A stretch of 64,000 nt of DNA. It comes from Azospirillum fermentarium (GTDB taxonomy: Bacteria > Pseudomonadota > Alphaproteobacteria > Azospirillales > Azospirillaceae). The first letter of the stretch is position 1. Every line of letters starts with the position of its first letter. Shown here piece by piece: positions 51,508 to 61,209 of the stretch. Location: assembly GCF_025961205.1 (NCBI RefSeq), contig NZ_JAOQNH010000001.1, forward strand, positions 186,001 through 250,000. Reading direction: 5' to 3'. Below the pieces are notes generated by a model, which was not told where the DNA came from, ran no database searches, and saw only the letters and a program-made list of their open reading frames with translations. The position numbers and the translations under genes were made by a program.

Positions 51508-53283
51508 TCAGGGCACCAGAACCGCGATCGTCCGGTCGTCGTGGTTGCCTGGCGACCAAAAATCCAGCCAGTCGATGAATTGTTTTTCCAAATCGGGGTT
51601 GTCTTTGGAGAAACGGACAGCCGCGCCAAGATCCCCAGTCCAGAAGTCACGCCACTTGCCCGGATCACCAAATGAAACCTCGGTCGGAAACTTCGGGTCC
51701 GTGATGCCGTCGGTCATCAACACCAGGGCGGTGAACCGCGTCCTGACGTCGAAGAAGATGCGGCGCGACACATCCTCCCAGGTGCCGAATTCGGATCGAT
51801 GCAGGAAGCGCGTCTGCCCTGCAAATTCCCCGCTGTCCGGCGCGGTCAGCGTCGTAACGGAACAGTCGTCCACATCGAACACGGCGGCCCCGCCGTCACC
51901 GACGGAGAAGCCGGCGAAAAACCACCCGGCGGGCAGCCTCTTGGCTATGCACAGGACAAGGGTGGTGGAAAAGGCTCCGGCTTTTTCACCATGGGCTCCG
52001 GCCTCGTCCTCCACCGCCTTGGCAGCCTGGAGGGACGCCGCGGCAACGGACTTGTAGAGCCGGATCCTGATCTCCTGCTCTGCCTCAGCCCGCCCTGCCA
52101 GGTGCGCAGCCACCAGCTTGTCCAAGTCGGGGTCGAGATGCTCCTCCAAAAGCGGCGGCACATCCTTGAGAACCGCGTCGATTGCCACCTTCGAGCCGCG
52201 TCTGGAGAATTTCGCGCTGCCGGCCCCATCAGCAACAGCGGCCACATGCCAGCCGCCGGGTATGGGTTCGAGGATGCCGAAATCATCGTCGCGGAAACCG
52301 CCATCCTTCGCGTGCGAGCGCCCACGCTTGCTCGCGGCCACGCACAGCAGATCGCCCGACATCAGGACAAAGTCCTGATCGGGTTTCCAAAAAGGATCGG
52401 TCCGGTCGCTGTCCTTGCTGACCCAAAGGGATCGCGGATCCGGGATCACGGCCAGGTTGGCAATGATTTCGGCGGGCCTTCCGTGCAAAAAGCCTGTCAG
52501 GCGGAATTGGAAGTCGCCGCTTGCAACGGGGATACCCCGGAAACGCCCGGTGGCTTCGTCGAAGACGATCCCCGTCCCCTTCGCATCCTCCATCCGAACG
52601 CTTCTCAGGCCGTCCATGTCTAACGGACACTCGTAAGCCTCGCCAGCCTTGGCATTCTTCAGGAAGAGAGATTTCTTGATCGGTTCGATCGGCATTACGG
52701 CTGCGCCTCCCTTGTTGTCCGAAGCCGGCACGGCCGCAGATGGGGGCAGTGCCCCGGCCGCTTGAAGGGGCATCACGGAAGGTGGCTGGGGGGGCGATGC
52801 CGGGATGCCGGCCGGTTGAGGCGAGCGAAACCCCGGCGGCGGTTCATTCGGCACGACGGTCCCCTTGGCCGGAGGCGCTGGGGACTGGGCAACGGCTTGA
52901 GGAGATCCCACGCCCGTTCGTTGAGGTGAGGCTTCCATCGGAAATTCTTTGGGGATGAACCGGTGGGACCCCATTCCCAGTCTGGGCGATCCCGCATCGT
53001 CTTTCTGCGGCGGTGGAGAGACGGCCGCTTCGCGTGCACTTCCCCAATCTTCTTTATGAGTATTGGAATAAACCTTTGAATCCACCCCTTGCCTTGAAGC
53101 CCTGACGTCCGTCATTTCTTTTCTATAAACATCAAAAACAAATAAAATCCTTCTTTCAATTTCCGATATATTTCCGCTGCGGTCACTCCTGCCAGGATCG
53201 GGAACACTCTCCTCCTTGATGAGAGTGAGCAGCTCCTGTAAGGCCCGCTGCATCTTCCAGGTAAGCCTGAATTCTTTTGTCAT
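51508..53283 (-). CDS. PP2C-type protein phosphatase of the Ter cluster
   Basis: 591 residues. The C-terminal ~270 residues are a PP2C domain with metal aspartates in VAAVADGAGSAKFS, FSVGDGGAAVF, VLMTDGITDP and GNHDDRTIAVL. Before it (~205-290) lies an Ig/cadherin-like beta sandwich (GEAYECPLDM, TGRFRGIPVASGDFQFRLTG) and a ~120-residue Pro/Ala-rich linker. The N-terminal 60 residues are helical. The start overlaps the TerY3 stop by four bases (ATGA). It should oppose the adjacent kinase. Confidence 0.88.
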   Translation of the reverse strand: MTKEFRLTWKMQRALQELLTLIKEESVPDPGRSDRSGNISEIERRILFVFDVYRKEMTDVRASRQGVDSKVYSNTHKEDWGSAREAAVSPPPQKDDAGSPRLGMGSHRFIPKEFPMEASPQRTGVGSPQAVAQSPAPPAKGTVVPNEPPPGFRSPQPAGIPASPPQPPSVMPLQAAGALPPSAAVPASDNKGGAAVMPIEPIKKSLFLKNAKAGEAYECPLDMDGLRSVRMEDAKGTGIVFDEATGRFRGIPVASGDFQFRLTGFLHGRPAEIIANLAVIPDPRSLWVSKDSDRTDPFWKPDQDFVLMSGDLLCVAASKRGRSHAKDGGFRDDDFGILEPIPGGWHVAAVADGAGSAKFSRRGSKVAIDAVLKDVPPLLEEHLDPDLDKLVAAHLAGRAEAEQEIRIRLYKSVAAASLQAAKAVEDEAGAHGEKAGAFSTTLVLCIAKRLPAGWFFAGFSVGDGGAAVFDVDDCSVTTLTAPDSGEFAGQTRFLHRSEFGTWEDVSRRIFFDVRTRFTALVLMTDGITDPKFPTEVSFGDPGKWRDFWTGDLGAAVRFSKDNPDLEKQFIDWLDFWSPGNHDDRTIAVLVP

Positions 53284-54353
53284 CCCCGTCCCCGCCCGAT
53301 GTCAAAACCCTTCCCTTTGCCTGCACTCCCGTAATGCCCCTGGCCCCCGCACCATGGGCAGGTGTGAACACCGTCTCCACTCACGCAATGGATGTGGCCA
53401 CATTCACAGACGGCCATGCCGAAGCGGGCGCCGCAGTGTGGGCATGCCGGTTGACCGACGAGATCCTCCGAGTTCACGGCCTGACCACTATCGGCTCCGT
53501 CGGACAGGTCGAAATACGTGGTCTTGACCGGGACGGCACCAGCCAGGGCGTAACGCCGCGTCTTCAGCATCTCCGCCAGCACCGGATCGGTGGTCTCGAT
53601 CCGGCCCATGTGCCGTTCGTATTTCACGACATAGGGCAGACGGCTCTTTTCGCATTTGCCGACGAACACGGCATAGCGGTCGTCAACACCGCCGAATGGT
53701 GTCAAGCCGGCGGCCTTCTCAACCGGCGCCAACAGCCCGGGCTCCGTCTTAGCCAAACTTATGCCACCGTCCTTGCCGGCGCTCACGCTGCGGCTCTGGC
53801 TCTGGATCGACATGCTGATCCATTTGACGAATCTGGCGAAAGCGTCCGGGGCCGCATCGTTGAAGACAACCACGTCGTCCGTCAGGCGCCTCAACACGAC
53901 ATGATCGGCGTTCCCGCCGATCGAGACGGCGACAAGATGGGACCGGCTCCGATAGGAACGGTTCCAGCGCTCCACCGCTTTGTGCGTGCTGTCTGTCGGA
54001 TGCCCGTCCGTGAGCAGGAAAACGATCGGCCGCCAGTCACCCTTGCGATCGGGAGTGGTTGAGATGACGGTTCTGTCGATCTCGTCCATCACATGGCCCA
54101 GGGCTGAACCCAGAGCCGTGCCGCCACCGACCGGCAATTCCGGTGGCTGGAACGAGGCCAGTTCGGTGAGCGGGGTGACCGTTCTGGCCTTGCCCGCGAA
54201 GATGATCACGCAGAGGTGCGCGGTTTCCAGCGCGTAGGGATCCTTCCGCAGGGTCGAGACGATAGCCGTGATCCCCTTCTCCAGCTTGGAGAGGCTCTCG
54301 CCAACCATGGACTCCGAGACATCGACGAGGAAAAAGATCGGCAGCCGGCGCAT
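53280..54353 (-). CDS. TerY-type VWA protein with C-terminal zinc-binding region (TerY3)
   Basis: 357 residues. The vWA domain (~1-205) has the MIDAS parts DVSESMVGESLSK, GGTALGSALG and LLTDGHPTDS. A middle beta domain (~225-310) precedes a cysteine-rich end: CPHCGARFG, CECGHIHC and CPWCGGQG, eight or so Zn ligands. It is the third of three tandem TerY paralogues and the only one with the tail, so it may present the phosphatase and kinase with a zinc-ribbon contact. ATG with GAGGGGGG upstream. Confidence 0.88.
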   Translation of the reverse strand: MRRLPIFFLVDVSESMVGESLSKLEKGITAIVSTLRKDPYALETAHLCVIIFAGKARTVTPLTELASFQPPELPVGGGTALGSALGHVMDEIDRTVISTTPDRKGDWRPIVFLLTDGHPTDSTHKAVERWNRSYRSRSHLVAVSIGGNADHVVLRRLTDDVVVFNDAAPDAFARFVKWISMSIQSQSRSVSAGKDGGISLAKTEPGLLAPVEKAAGLTPFGGVDDRYAVFVGKCEKSRLPYVVKYERHMGRIETTDPVLAEMLKTRRYALAGAVPVKTTYFDLSDGADSGQAVNSEDLVGQPACPHCGARFGMAVCECGHIHCVSGDGVHTCPWCGGQGHYGSAGKGKGFDIGRGRG

Positions 54354-54363
54354 CGGTCCCCCC

Positions 54364-54999
54364 TCAAAAAACGACTTGGATTTCGGGAGGCGGAGGCGGC
54401 AGCGCCACCGTGGCGGTCGCCCCCATCGAACGGTTTCCGCCGGAAATCGTCGAGGTCACCCACTTGAAAAAGCTGACGAACGAGGCGCTGTCCATGGTGT
54501 CGAGGGAGACCACCACGTCGCACAGCGGTTGGATGTCCTCCTTCTTTGCCTTCGGGCCCGCGACGCAGCCGACGATGTAGGCAAAGCCGATCCCGCGAAT
54601 GCGTGGGCACTGCTCCTCGAAGAGCATGATGTCGGACGGCTTCCCGTCGGTCATCACGAACAGGAACGGTGCCCAGTCCCCCTTCTGCTCCGGTGTCGAG
54701 TTCCGGAGCTCTCGGGGGATCCGGCTTGCAAGCGTCTCCAGCGCCAACCCCAGATGCGTCGGCCCCGATTGCGGGGTCGTGATCTCCGGCACCTGGAGTT
54801 CGTCCAGAGCCGTCAGAGGGACGACGACCTTGGCATCCACGTCGAACGTGATGATGCTGACATGCACCGTCTCAAGCGCGTGCGGATCCTGCCGCAGGGC
54901 ACTGAGCATGACGCGGATGCCCGTGTTGACGGCCTCGATAGGCTCGCCTCGCATGGAACCCGATGTGTCGAGCAGCAGATAGACCGGAAGCCGTCTCAC
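54364..54999 (-). CDS. terY: TerY-type VWA protein (TerY2)
   Basis: 211 residues from a GTG preceded by AGGGGGGAAGC. A single vWA domain starting RRLPVYLLLDTSGSMRGEPI with complete MIDAS (DTSGS; PTHLGLAL; VMTDGKPSD). The C terminus is a short Pro/Val end (VALPPPPPEIQVVF) that also occurs in TerY1. Cytoplasmic metal-dependent adaptor in Ter systems. Confidence 0.9.
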   Translation of the reverse strand: MRRLPVYLLLDTSGSMRGEPIEAVNTGIRVMLSALRQDPHALETVHVSIITFDVDAKVVVPLTALDELQVPEITTPQSGPTHLGLALETLASRIPRELRNSTPEQKGDWAPFLFVMTDGKPSDIMLFEEQCPRIRGIGFAYIVGCVAGPKAKKEDIQPLCDVVVSLDTMDSASFVSFFKWVTSTISGGNRSMGATATVALPPPPPEIQVVF

Positions 55000-55058
55000 G
55001 CTTCCCCCCTTTCGTTCAGGTCACTTGAGGCGCCGGGATCGGGACGCCGAACGCCGTG

Positions 55059-55694
55059 TCACACAAGGGTGATCTGAGGAGGCGGAGGCGGAAGCTCGTT
55101 CAGCTCATTGGTGTCGGCCTTCGTCAGGTCCACCTTCTTGGACGAGGTGGAGATGCTGGCCGAGACCCACTTGAAGAACGCGCCGATCGTGCTGGAATCC
55201 GCGGTGTCCAGCGAAACGACGCATTCCGTGATCTTCTTGAGCAGGGCACTGTCCGCGTGCGGGCCTGCCGCGCAGGCGATGACCATCCCGGTCTTGACCT
55301 TCCGGAATTCGTCAAGCCCCTTCTCCCAATCGTCCGTCGGCTGGCCGTCCGTCATCAGGAAGACCAACGGTTTCCAGTCGCCCTTGGCATCCGCGGTCGT
55401 CTTCTGCACCTCGCGCTCGATGCATTCCTTGGTCACCTTCAGGGCAGCCCCGAGGGAGGTCGTCGATCCGGCTTCGATATTCGGTGGCTGGAAGGCCATG
55501 AGTTCGGTCAGCGGCACCAGCTGGCGGGCCTTATCGTCGAAGACGATAACGCTGAGATAGGCGGTCTCGAGCGCATAGGGGTCGGTCCGAAGGGTACTCG
55601 CCAGCATCTGCATGCCATTTCGGACGGCTTCAATGGGTTCCCCATTCATGGAGCCGGAGACGTCGAGGACGAGGTATACGGGAAGACGGCGCAA
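55059..55694 (-). CDS. terY: TerY-type VWA protein (TerY1)
   Basis: 211 residues starting at a TTG (55694) with AGGAGAG upstream, supported by the alignment of RRLPVYLVLDVSGSMNGEPI with its two paralogues. MIDAS DVSGS, TTSLGAAL and LMTDGQPTDD are intact. Ends NELPPPPPQITLV. Together with TerY2 and TerY3 it gives three stoichiometric vWA partners in one operon. Confidence 0.9.
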   Translation of the reverse strand: MRRLPVYLVLDVSGSMNGEPIEAVRNGMQMLASTLRTDPYALETAYLSVIVFDDKARQLVPLTELMAFQPPNIEAGSTTSLGAALKVTKECIEREVQKTTADAKGDWKPLVFLMTDGQPTDDWEKGLDEFRKVKTGMVIACAAGPHADSALLKKITECVVSLDTADSSTIGAFFKWVSASISTSSKKVDLTKADTNELNELPPPPPQITLV

Positions 55695-55753
55695 GAAACT
55701 CTCCTATGGTCTGTCTGTGTTCCGCCCCCTGGAAGGGGGCTGATGTCTGAAGA

Positions 55754-56332
55754 TCAGGCGACGTCGATGCCGAACTGGGCGCACATGACGGCAAGACCAC
55801 CGGAATATCCCTGGCCGACCGCCCTGAACTTCCATTCGCTATCCCGGCGGTAGACCTCCGCGAAGATCATTGCTGTCTCGGTTGAGTAATCCTCGGAGAG
55901 GTCGTAGCGGGCAATTTCCTTGCCGGTTTCATCGTTGACGATGCGAATGAAGGCGTTCTTGACCTGACCGAAATTCTGACGGCGAACCTCCGCGTCATGG
56001 ATCGTCACCGTGATCGCAATGGTCTGGATTTCCCCGGGAACCTTGGCGAGGTCCACCGTGATGGCTTCGTCGTCGCCATCACCGCTGCCGGTCCTGTTGT
56101 CGCCGGTGTGTTCCACGGAGCCGTCCGCGGAACGGAGGTTGTTGTAAAAGATGAACGCCTTTTCGTTAGGAACCTTGTGGTTCGCGCCCAGCATGAAGGC
56201 CGAAGCGTCGAGGTCGAAGTCGGCACCGTCCGTGGCTCGGGCGTCCCAACCGAGGCCGATCAGGATCTTCTTCAGATCGGGTTCGCTTTTCGAGAGAGAG
56301 ACGTTACCGCCTTTGGAGAGGCTGACTGACAT
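55754..56332 (-). CDS. terD: TerD-family protein
   Basis: 192 residues with GCAGAGGAAAC before the ATG. Canonical TerD features: [35 protein letters not shown] with Ca-binding aspartates, [14 protein letters not shown], and the closing EWKFRAVGQGYSGGLAVMC. Known: TerD binds Ca2+ tightly and forms membrane-associated complexes with TerC. Very close to the protein at 59980-60558, so the operon carries duplicated TerD/TerE-type genes. Confidence 0.95.
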   Translation of the reverse strand: MSVSLSKGGNVSLSKSEPDLKKILIGLGWDARATDGADFDLDASAFMLGANHKVPNEKAFIFYNNLRSADGSVEHTGDNRTGSGDGDDEAITVDLAKVPGEIQTIAITVTIHDAEVRRQNFGQVKNAFIRIVNDETGKEIARYDLSEDYSTETAMIFAEVYRRDSEWKFRAVGQGYSGGLAVMCAQFGIDVA

Positions 56333-56428
56333 GTTTCCTCTGCTCCTTCGTTGACCCGTTGATTTCCCGCCACCACTCCCTCACCGTTCCCCTTATCGCC
56401 GGGCGGCCGCGGCGTCCGGGGCGGTCCG

Positions 56429-57544
56429 TCATTCGACCGCAGCCGGCATCTCATCCGCCTGGACCAGCGCCGCGGCGCGGCGGTTGTGTGTCACCGAGGA
56501 CCAGAGCGAGAGGCCGATGAGGGTGGCGCCGATCAGCCCGGTGACGACCTCGGGGATGTGCATGACCGTCTGGAGGAACATGATCAGCGCCAAGGCGAGG
56601 ATCGCCCAGAAGGCCCCGTTCTCCAGATAGCGGTACTCGGCCAAGGTTCCCTTCTCGACCAGCATGATCGTCATCGATCGAACGAACACGGCACCGATGC
56701 CAAGGCCCAAGGCGATGACAAAGAGATTGTTCGACAGCGCGAAGGCGCCGATCACCCCATCGAAGCTGAAGGAGGCATCGAGCACCTCGAGATAGATGAA
56801 TGTCGCAGCGCCCGAACGGACGGCGGTGTTCACCCGCTCCCCACCTTCCCCGTCACCATGCTCGGTCGCGGATTCCATGAAGGAGCCGAGGGCCTCGACG
56901 CCGATGAACGTGATCAGGCCGAAAATGCCGCTGACAAGGAACGACATCGCCTCCTCGCCCGGGATGGCCCGGCTGAAGCCATACAATGTCAGGAGGGCGA
57001 TGACGATCTCGACGGCCTCGATATCAGAGAACTTGGTCAGCGCACGCTCGACGCCCCCAATCCAATGGACCTCCTTCTCGGCGTCGAAGAAGTATTTCAG
57101 GCCCACCATCAAGAGAAAAGCGCCACCGAAACCGGCGATGCCGATATGGGCATCCGTGAGGATCTTCGCATACCGTTCGGGCTCGAACAGGGCCAGCTTG
57201 ATGGCGGCTGCCGGGTTGATCCAGGCGGCGATGGACACGATCAGCAGCGGAAAGACGATGCGCATGCCGAAGACCGCGATCCAGATGCCCCAGGTCAGGA
57301 AGCGGTGCTGCCAGACGGGATCCATGTCCTTCAGCACGGTCGCGTTGACGACCGCGTTGTCAAGGGAAAGTGAAACTTCCATGACGCCGAGGATCGCGCA
57401 GATCAGGACATAGGAGAGCATGCCGGACAGGCCGCCCGCCGCCCAACCGATGGCACCGCCGGCCACAAGCGCACCGCCAGTGAACAAAAACGAGTTGGTA
57501 AAGTACTTGAGGTTCGGCACTCGCCTGACTCCGCTGAATTCCAT
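56429..57544 (-). CDS. TerC-superfamily DUF475 membrane protein
   Basis: 371 residues from the ATG at 57544; a GTG at 57607 is possible but neither has a good ribosome site. About nine transmembrane helices. The two family half-motifs MEVSLSLDNAVVNATVLK and LDASFSFDGVIGAFALSNN place acidic residues inside the membrane. DUF475 proteins take the place of TerC in many Ter operons and probably move metal ions across the inner membrane. It sits between terB and terD. Confidence 0.88.
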   Translation of the reverse strand: MEFSGVRRVPNLKYFTNSFLFTGGALVAGGAIGWAAGGLSGMLSYVLICAILGVMEVSLSLDNAVVNATVLKDMDPVWQHRFLTWGIWIAVFGMRIVFPLLIVSIAAWINPAAAIKLALFEPERYAKILTDAHIGIAGFGGAFLLMVGLKYFFDAEKEVHWIGGVERALTKFSDIEAVEIVIALLTLYGFSRAIPGEEAMSFLVSGIFGLITFIGVEALGSFMESATEHGDGEGGERVNTAVRSGAATFIYLEVLDASFSFDGVIGAFALSNNLFVIALGLGIGAVFVRSMTIMLVEKGTLAEYRYLENGAFWAILALALIMFLQTVMHIPEVVTGLIGATLIGLSLWSSVTHNRRAAALVQADEMPAAVE

Positions 57545-57621
57545 AGCCGACGCGGCCGCCCGGTTGCCATCGCACCGCGACAGATCGGGGCGGCCCTTTC
57601 CGGTCACGGGCCGTGCTTGTT

Positions 57622-58074
57622 TCAGAGACTGAAATCGGCTGGGTTAAGTCCCAATTCGGACGCCATATTCCGCACCGCCGCACGCTCCTGGGCGTCGAAG
57701 TCGCCGTCGGAAGCGCCGATGGCACAGCAGACGCGGACGATAAGCTGCGCCTGCGGCTTCCCCCGGAACTTCCCGATCGCCTGCATGACTTCACCGGTGC
57801 CGATCATCGAGTCGAACTCGAACTTCTCGACATACTTCTGGAACAGCTTGATCACGTCGCTCTGATCGTACACTTTGAGCTGCTCGGAAGATCGAAGGTA
57901 CCCCATCATCTTTTGCTTTTCTTGCGAAGAGATGTTTCCGTCGGCGTAAGCAACAAGTGCACAACCGGCAACGACCGCCTCCAGAAAATCTCTGGACTTG
58001 AACTTCGTGATCTCGGTGCTAAGAGCATCCCGAGCATCATTGACATTCTTCTTGATCCAGTCGGTGAATGACAT
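57622..58074 (-). CDS. terB: Tellurite resistance protein TerB
   Basis: 150 residues (ATG 58074 with GGGGAAAAG upstream). All-helical TerB fold: MSFTDWIKKNVNDARDALST, EAVVAGCALVAYADGNISSQ, QEKQKMMGYLRSSEQL and CCAIGASDGDFDAQERAAV, with the acidic pairs that bind metal. Known partner of TerC at the inner membrane face. Confidence 0.95.
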   Translation of the reverse strand: MSFTDWIKKNVNDARDALSTEITKFKSRDFLEAVVAGCALVAYADGNISSQEKQKMMGYLRSSEQLKVYDQSDVIKLFQKYVEKFEFDSMIGTGEVMQAIGKFRGKPQAQLIVRVCCAIGASDGDFDAQERAAVRNMASELGLNPADFSL

Positions 58075-58086
58075 CACTTTTCCCCG

Positions 58087-59352
58087 TCAATCTTTAGAAC
58101 CCGCCACCCACCGCAACCCCCAGCGGTAAGCTTTGTCCATGTCCTTGTGACTGCCGAAGTAACGTTCTTCCTTCGTCACCTTCAGCTTGCCACCGTCATT
58201 CTCAATGAGCGCTATGGCGCACATCCCCTGTCCGGACGCGGGATTGTCGAGACGCACCTCAATGTTGGCATGGCCCGAAATCTTCACCGTCGCAACGCCG
58301 TCGGCAGCCGCCCAGTTCGGTACGCCCTCATAGATGAAGGCGAAGACCAGAATCCGCTTGATCTCGGATATATGATCGCCATTGATCCGGATGTTCTCAC
58401 CCTCGGCGGCGGCACCCGTCCGGTCATCCCCGGCGTGCTGGATGAATGGCTTGCGCCGGAAATCCCCCCAAGCCTCGCCAAGAGCCTGGACCACACCGAT
58501 CGTCCCGTTCTCAAGCTCCCAAAGGCAGCCGAGATCCAGGTCGATGCCCTTGTTGGCTCCGAGCAATCCCCCGAAAAGTCCCCCCTTGGACTGCCGCTTG
58601 TTCCAATTGAGGTTGAAGAGGATTTCTCCGAAGCCCGCGGCGCCCTTCTTCTCAAGGGACACCGACTGGCCACGCTTCTCCAGGGTGATCTTGGAGAGGT
58701 TCACAGGCTTGGCGGCGGGCTCCGGTTGAGGCGGCAGGGAAGGCGCCGGCGACTCCTGGACAGGAACGGGCACCGGAGCGGGAGCGGCCTCCTCGGCGAT
58801 ATCGACACCATACTGCCTCGCCAAAGGCGCCAGCCCGCCGACAAAGCCCTGCCCCACCGCGCGGAATTTCCACTGACCATTTCGCCGATAGATTCGGCCG
58901 AGCGTGATCGCCGTCTCCTTCATGCCGGCGACAGGAAGATCGAAACGCGCAATTTCGGCGTTTGCGGCAGGTTCCAGAAGACGGGCGGCCACCGTGCGGA
59001 GATTGCCGAAGCTCTGCCCTCTGGCCTGGCCTTCATGGATCGTGAGACAGATGTCGATGACCTCGACGCCTCCAGGCAGCTTGGAAAGGCTAATTTCGAA
59101 GGACTGAAGATCGGCCCCCCCCGCCGAGGATGCGGACGGATTGAACCTCACCGCCCCGTCAGGAGACGTGCGGGATCCATAGAAGACGAAATGCTCATCA
59201 GATGGGACCTTCCCGTCACTCCCGGCCATGAACGCCGACGCATCGACCTCCATGCCAGGCTGAGAGGCTGGATCCCACCCGACGGCCACAACGATCCGAT
59301 CCGATTCGGGAATGGCGATATTCGCCCCCGGTGTGAGTGCGGAAACGGCCAT
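58087..59352 (-). CDS. Two-domain TerD-family protein (TerA-like)
   Basis: 421 residues from ATG 59352 with GGGGGGATC upstream. Domain 1 (~5-185) is TerD-like with VAVGWDPASQPGMEVDASAF and GQWKFRAVGQGFVGGLAPLA. A Pro-rich linker (~190-235) leads to a second, TerA-type domain with FNLNWNKRQSKGGLFGGLLG, GIDLDLGCLWELENG and a variant GDDRTGAAAEGENI loop. It ends SHKDMDKAYRWGLRWVAGS. The second domain lacks the GDGDDE acid cluster, so it may not bind Ca2+ the same way. Confidence 0.88.
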   Translation of the reverse strand: MAVSALTPGANIAIPESDRIVVAVGWDPASQPGMEVDASAFMAGSDGKVPSDEHFVFYGSRTSPDGAVRFNPSASSAGGADLQSFEISLSKLPGGVEVIDICLTIHEGQARGQSFGNLRTVAARLLEPAANAEIARFDLPVAGMKETAITLGRIYRRNGQWKFRAVGQGFVGGLAPLARQYGVDIAEEAAPAPVPVPVQESPAPSLPPQPEPAAKPVNLSKITLEKRGQSVSLEKKGAAGFGEILFNLNWNKRQSKGGLFGGLLGANKGIDLDLGCLWELENGTIGVVQALGEAWGDFRRKPFIQHAGDDRTGAAAEGENIRINGDHISEIKRILVFAFIYEGVPNWAAADGVATVKISGHANIEVRLDNPASGQGMCAIALIENDGGKLKVTKEERYFGSHKDMDKAYRWGLRWVAGSKD

Positions 59353-59384
59353 GATCCCCCCATCGGCCAGCGTGGTGACGGTGA

Positions 59385-59969
59385 TTAAAGCGTGCCGCGA
59401 ATGGCCGGCATCATATCGTGGAAGGTCCGCCCCGCCGTCTTCTCGCCGATGGCATGAAGCTTCCATTCGCCATTGTGCCGGTAGAGCTTCGCCATGATGA
59501 GGCCGGTGTGGGATCCCGCCTCGCTCAGAGCGAAGATGGCCAGTTCCTTCTGGTTGGTATCATCGACAAGGCGGCAGGACGCGTTGGCAACCGTGTCGAA
59601 GGTCTGGCCCCGGAACGAGTTGACCGTGAACACCAGCGATTTCACGCTCGCCGGCAACATCGACAGGTCAACCTTGATAACCTCGTCGTCCCCGTCTCCG
59701 TCGCCCGTCAGATTGTCGCCGGTGTGGATGATGGCGCCATTCATGCCCTTGAGCTGGTGAAACCAGATTTCATCAACCATTTCACCGCGCTCGTCGAACA
59801 CGAGGCAGGAGGCGTCGAGGTCGATGCTCCCTCCACCGCCCCCAAACAGCCCCCCAAGAAAGCCACCCTTCTTTACGACATCCCAACCAAGCCCCATGAA
59901 CACCCGGGTCAGAGGTGCGCCGTCCTTGGAGAGGCTGATCTTCTGGCCCTTCGTCAGCGAAACGCCCAT
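59385..59969 (-). CDS. TerD-family protein (TerZ/TerX-like)
   Basis: 194 residues with AGGAAAAG before the ATG. MGVSLTKGQKISLSKDGAPL opens the TerD fold; an inserted glycine-rich loop (GGFLGGLFGGGGGS) precedes the Ca-binding SIDLDASCLVFDE. The GDGDGDDE cluster is present. Ends HAIGEKTAGRTFHDMMP. The glycine loop also occurs in the two-domain neighbour. Confidence 0.9.
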   Translation of the reverse strand: MGVSLTKGQKISLSKDGAPLTRVFMGLGWDVVKKGGFLGGLFGGGGGSIDLDASCLVFDERGEMVDEIWFHQLKGMNGAIIHTGDNLTGDGDGDDEVIKVDLSMLPASVKSLVFTVNSFRGQTFDTVANASCRLVDDTNQKELAIFALSEAGSHTGLIMAKLYRHNGEWKLHAIGEKTAGRTFHDMMPAIRGTL

Positions 59970-59979
59970 AGGCTTTTCC

Positions 59980-60558
59980 TCAGCCGATGTTGACGCCAAA
60001 ATTCTTCGCAAGCGGACCAAGCCCGCCGCCGAATCCCTGCCCGATAGCCTTGAACTTCCACTCGCTGCCATGCCGGTAGAGTTCACCGAAGATCATCGCC
60101 GTTTCTGTCGAATAATCCTCCGACAGGTCATAGCGGGCGATCTCCTTGCCGTCTGCCTTGTTCACGACGCGGATATAGGCGTTGTTGACCTGACCGAAGC
60201 TCTGCCGGCGCGCCTCCGCTTCATGAATGGTTACGGAGAACGCAACCTTCTGCACGTCGCCCGGAACCTTGGCGAGATCAATGGCAACAACTTCGTCGTC
60301 ACCATCGCCGGAACCGGAGCGGTTGTCGCCCTGGTGGACAACCGAGCCGTCCGACGAGACCTTGTTGTTGTAAAAGATGAAGTCGGCATCCGTGCGGATT
60401 TTGCCCGACCCGTTCAGAAGGAACGCCGAGGCGTCCAGATCGAATTCGGCGCCGTCGGTGACGCGGGCATCCCAGCCCAAGCCGACATCGATAGCGGTCA
60501 GCCCCGGAGCCTCCTTACTGAGAGAGATATTGCCGCCCTTGGACAAAGAAACAGCCAT
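59980..60558 (-). CDS. TerD-family protein (TerE-like), first gene of the Ter operon
   Basis: 192 residues; GGAGGACTCCCGT precedes the [47 protein letters not shown] and [19 protein letters not shown] are all canonical. It leads a twelve-gene unit that runs to 49111 with gaps of at most about 100 bp and several overlaps. The DNA upstream is strongly A+T-rich and probably holds the promoter, which was not pinpointed. Confidence 0.93.
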   Translation of the reverse strand: MAVSLSKGGNISLSKEAPGLTAIDVGLGWDARVTDGAEFDLDASAFLLNGSGKIRTDADFIFYNNKVSSDGSVVHQGDNRSGSGDGDDEVVAIDLAKVPGDVQKVAFSVTIHEAEARRQSFGQVNNAYIRVVNKADGKEIARYDLSEDYSTETAMIFGELYRHGSEWKFKAIGQGFGGGLGPLAKNFGVNIG

Positions 60559-61209
60559 ACGGGAGTCCTCCGATTTCAAGCCAGTTATGTAAGGTGAGCG
60601 ATATTTGGAATACGTATATTTTAAGAACAATATTCGCTGAAAAAATTGTTCCGGTTGAATTTCAGAGATTGTTTTTCGGAAATTTTCTCCGTGCAATCAT
60701 CCTCTGTCAAGAATCATTCAGCCGGCAGTAGAATTCATATCAATGTATGATCTCATGCGATGCACTCTTTGGAAGATGCTTTTTGAGAATAATTATTTTC
60801 AAATATTACTGATGTTTTACCGCCAACGGCATGCAGCCCTTTGCAAGCGCATTGCGCAACAAATTGATAATGTTATCGCTTCTCAAACCACGCTTGCCGC
60901 ACATGCCTTTACCGGCATGACCGGCCCGCGCGAGTGGCAGGCGCGTCGTTGACGCCACCGATCACCCCCCAGCAGCCAGCGGACGACTGAAAAGCTTTTT
61001 AAGGTTTTTATGGATACGCCGGATGAAGCCGGACTCAATGAAAAGTTGCTGAACGGATCCGGCATCTTGGCGAGGGCCCACGCCGCTGACTTCAGAAAGC
61101 GCATGCCCCTGTCGGCCAGCCGCACCGCCATTTGGTGCGAGTCGCAATGGGGCGCTTCCAGGAACCACCGCGAAGAGCGCCTGGATGGCCAGCCCCCATC
61201 GGGTGGCGT

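Noticed and set aside
60743..60952. 69-codon ORF in the A+T-rich region upstream of the Ter operon
   Set aside because: No ribosome site, no motif, and several in-frame stops just upstream; chance opening is likely.
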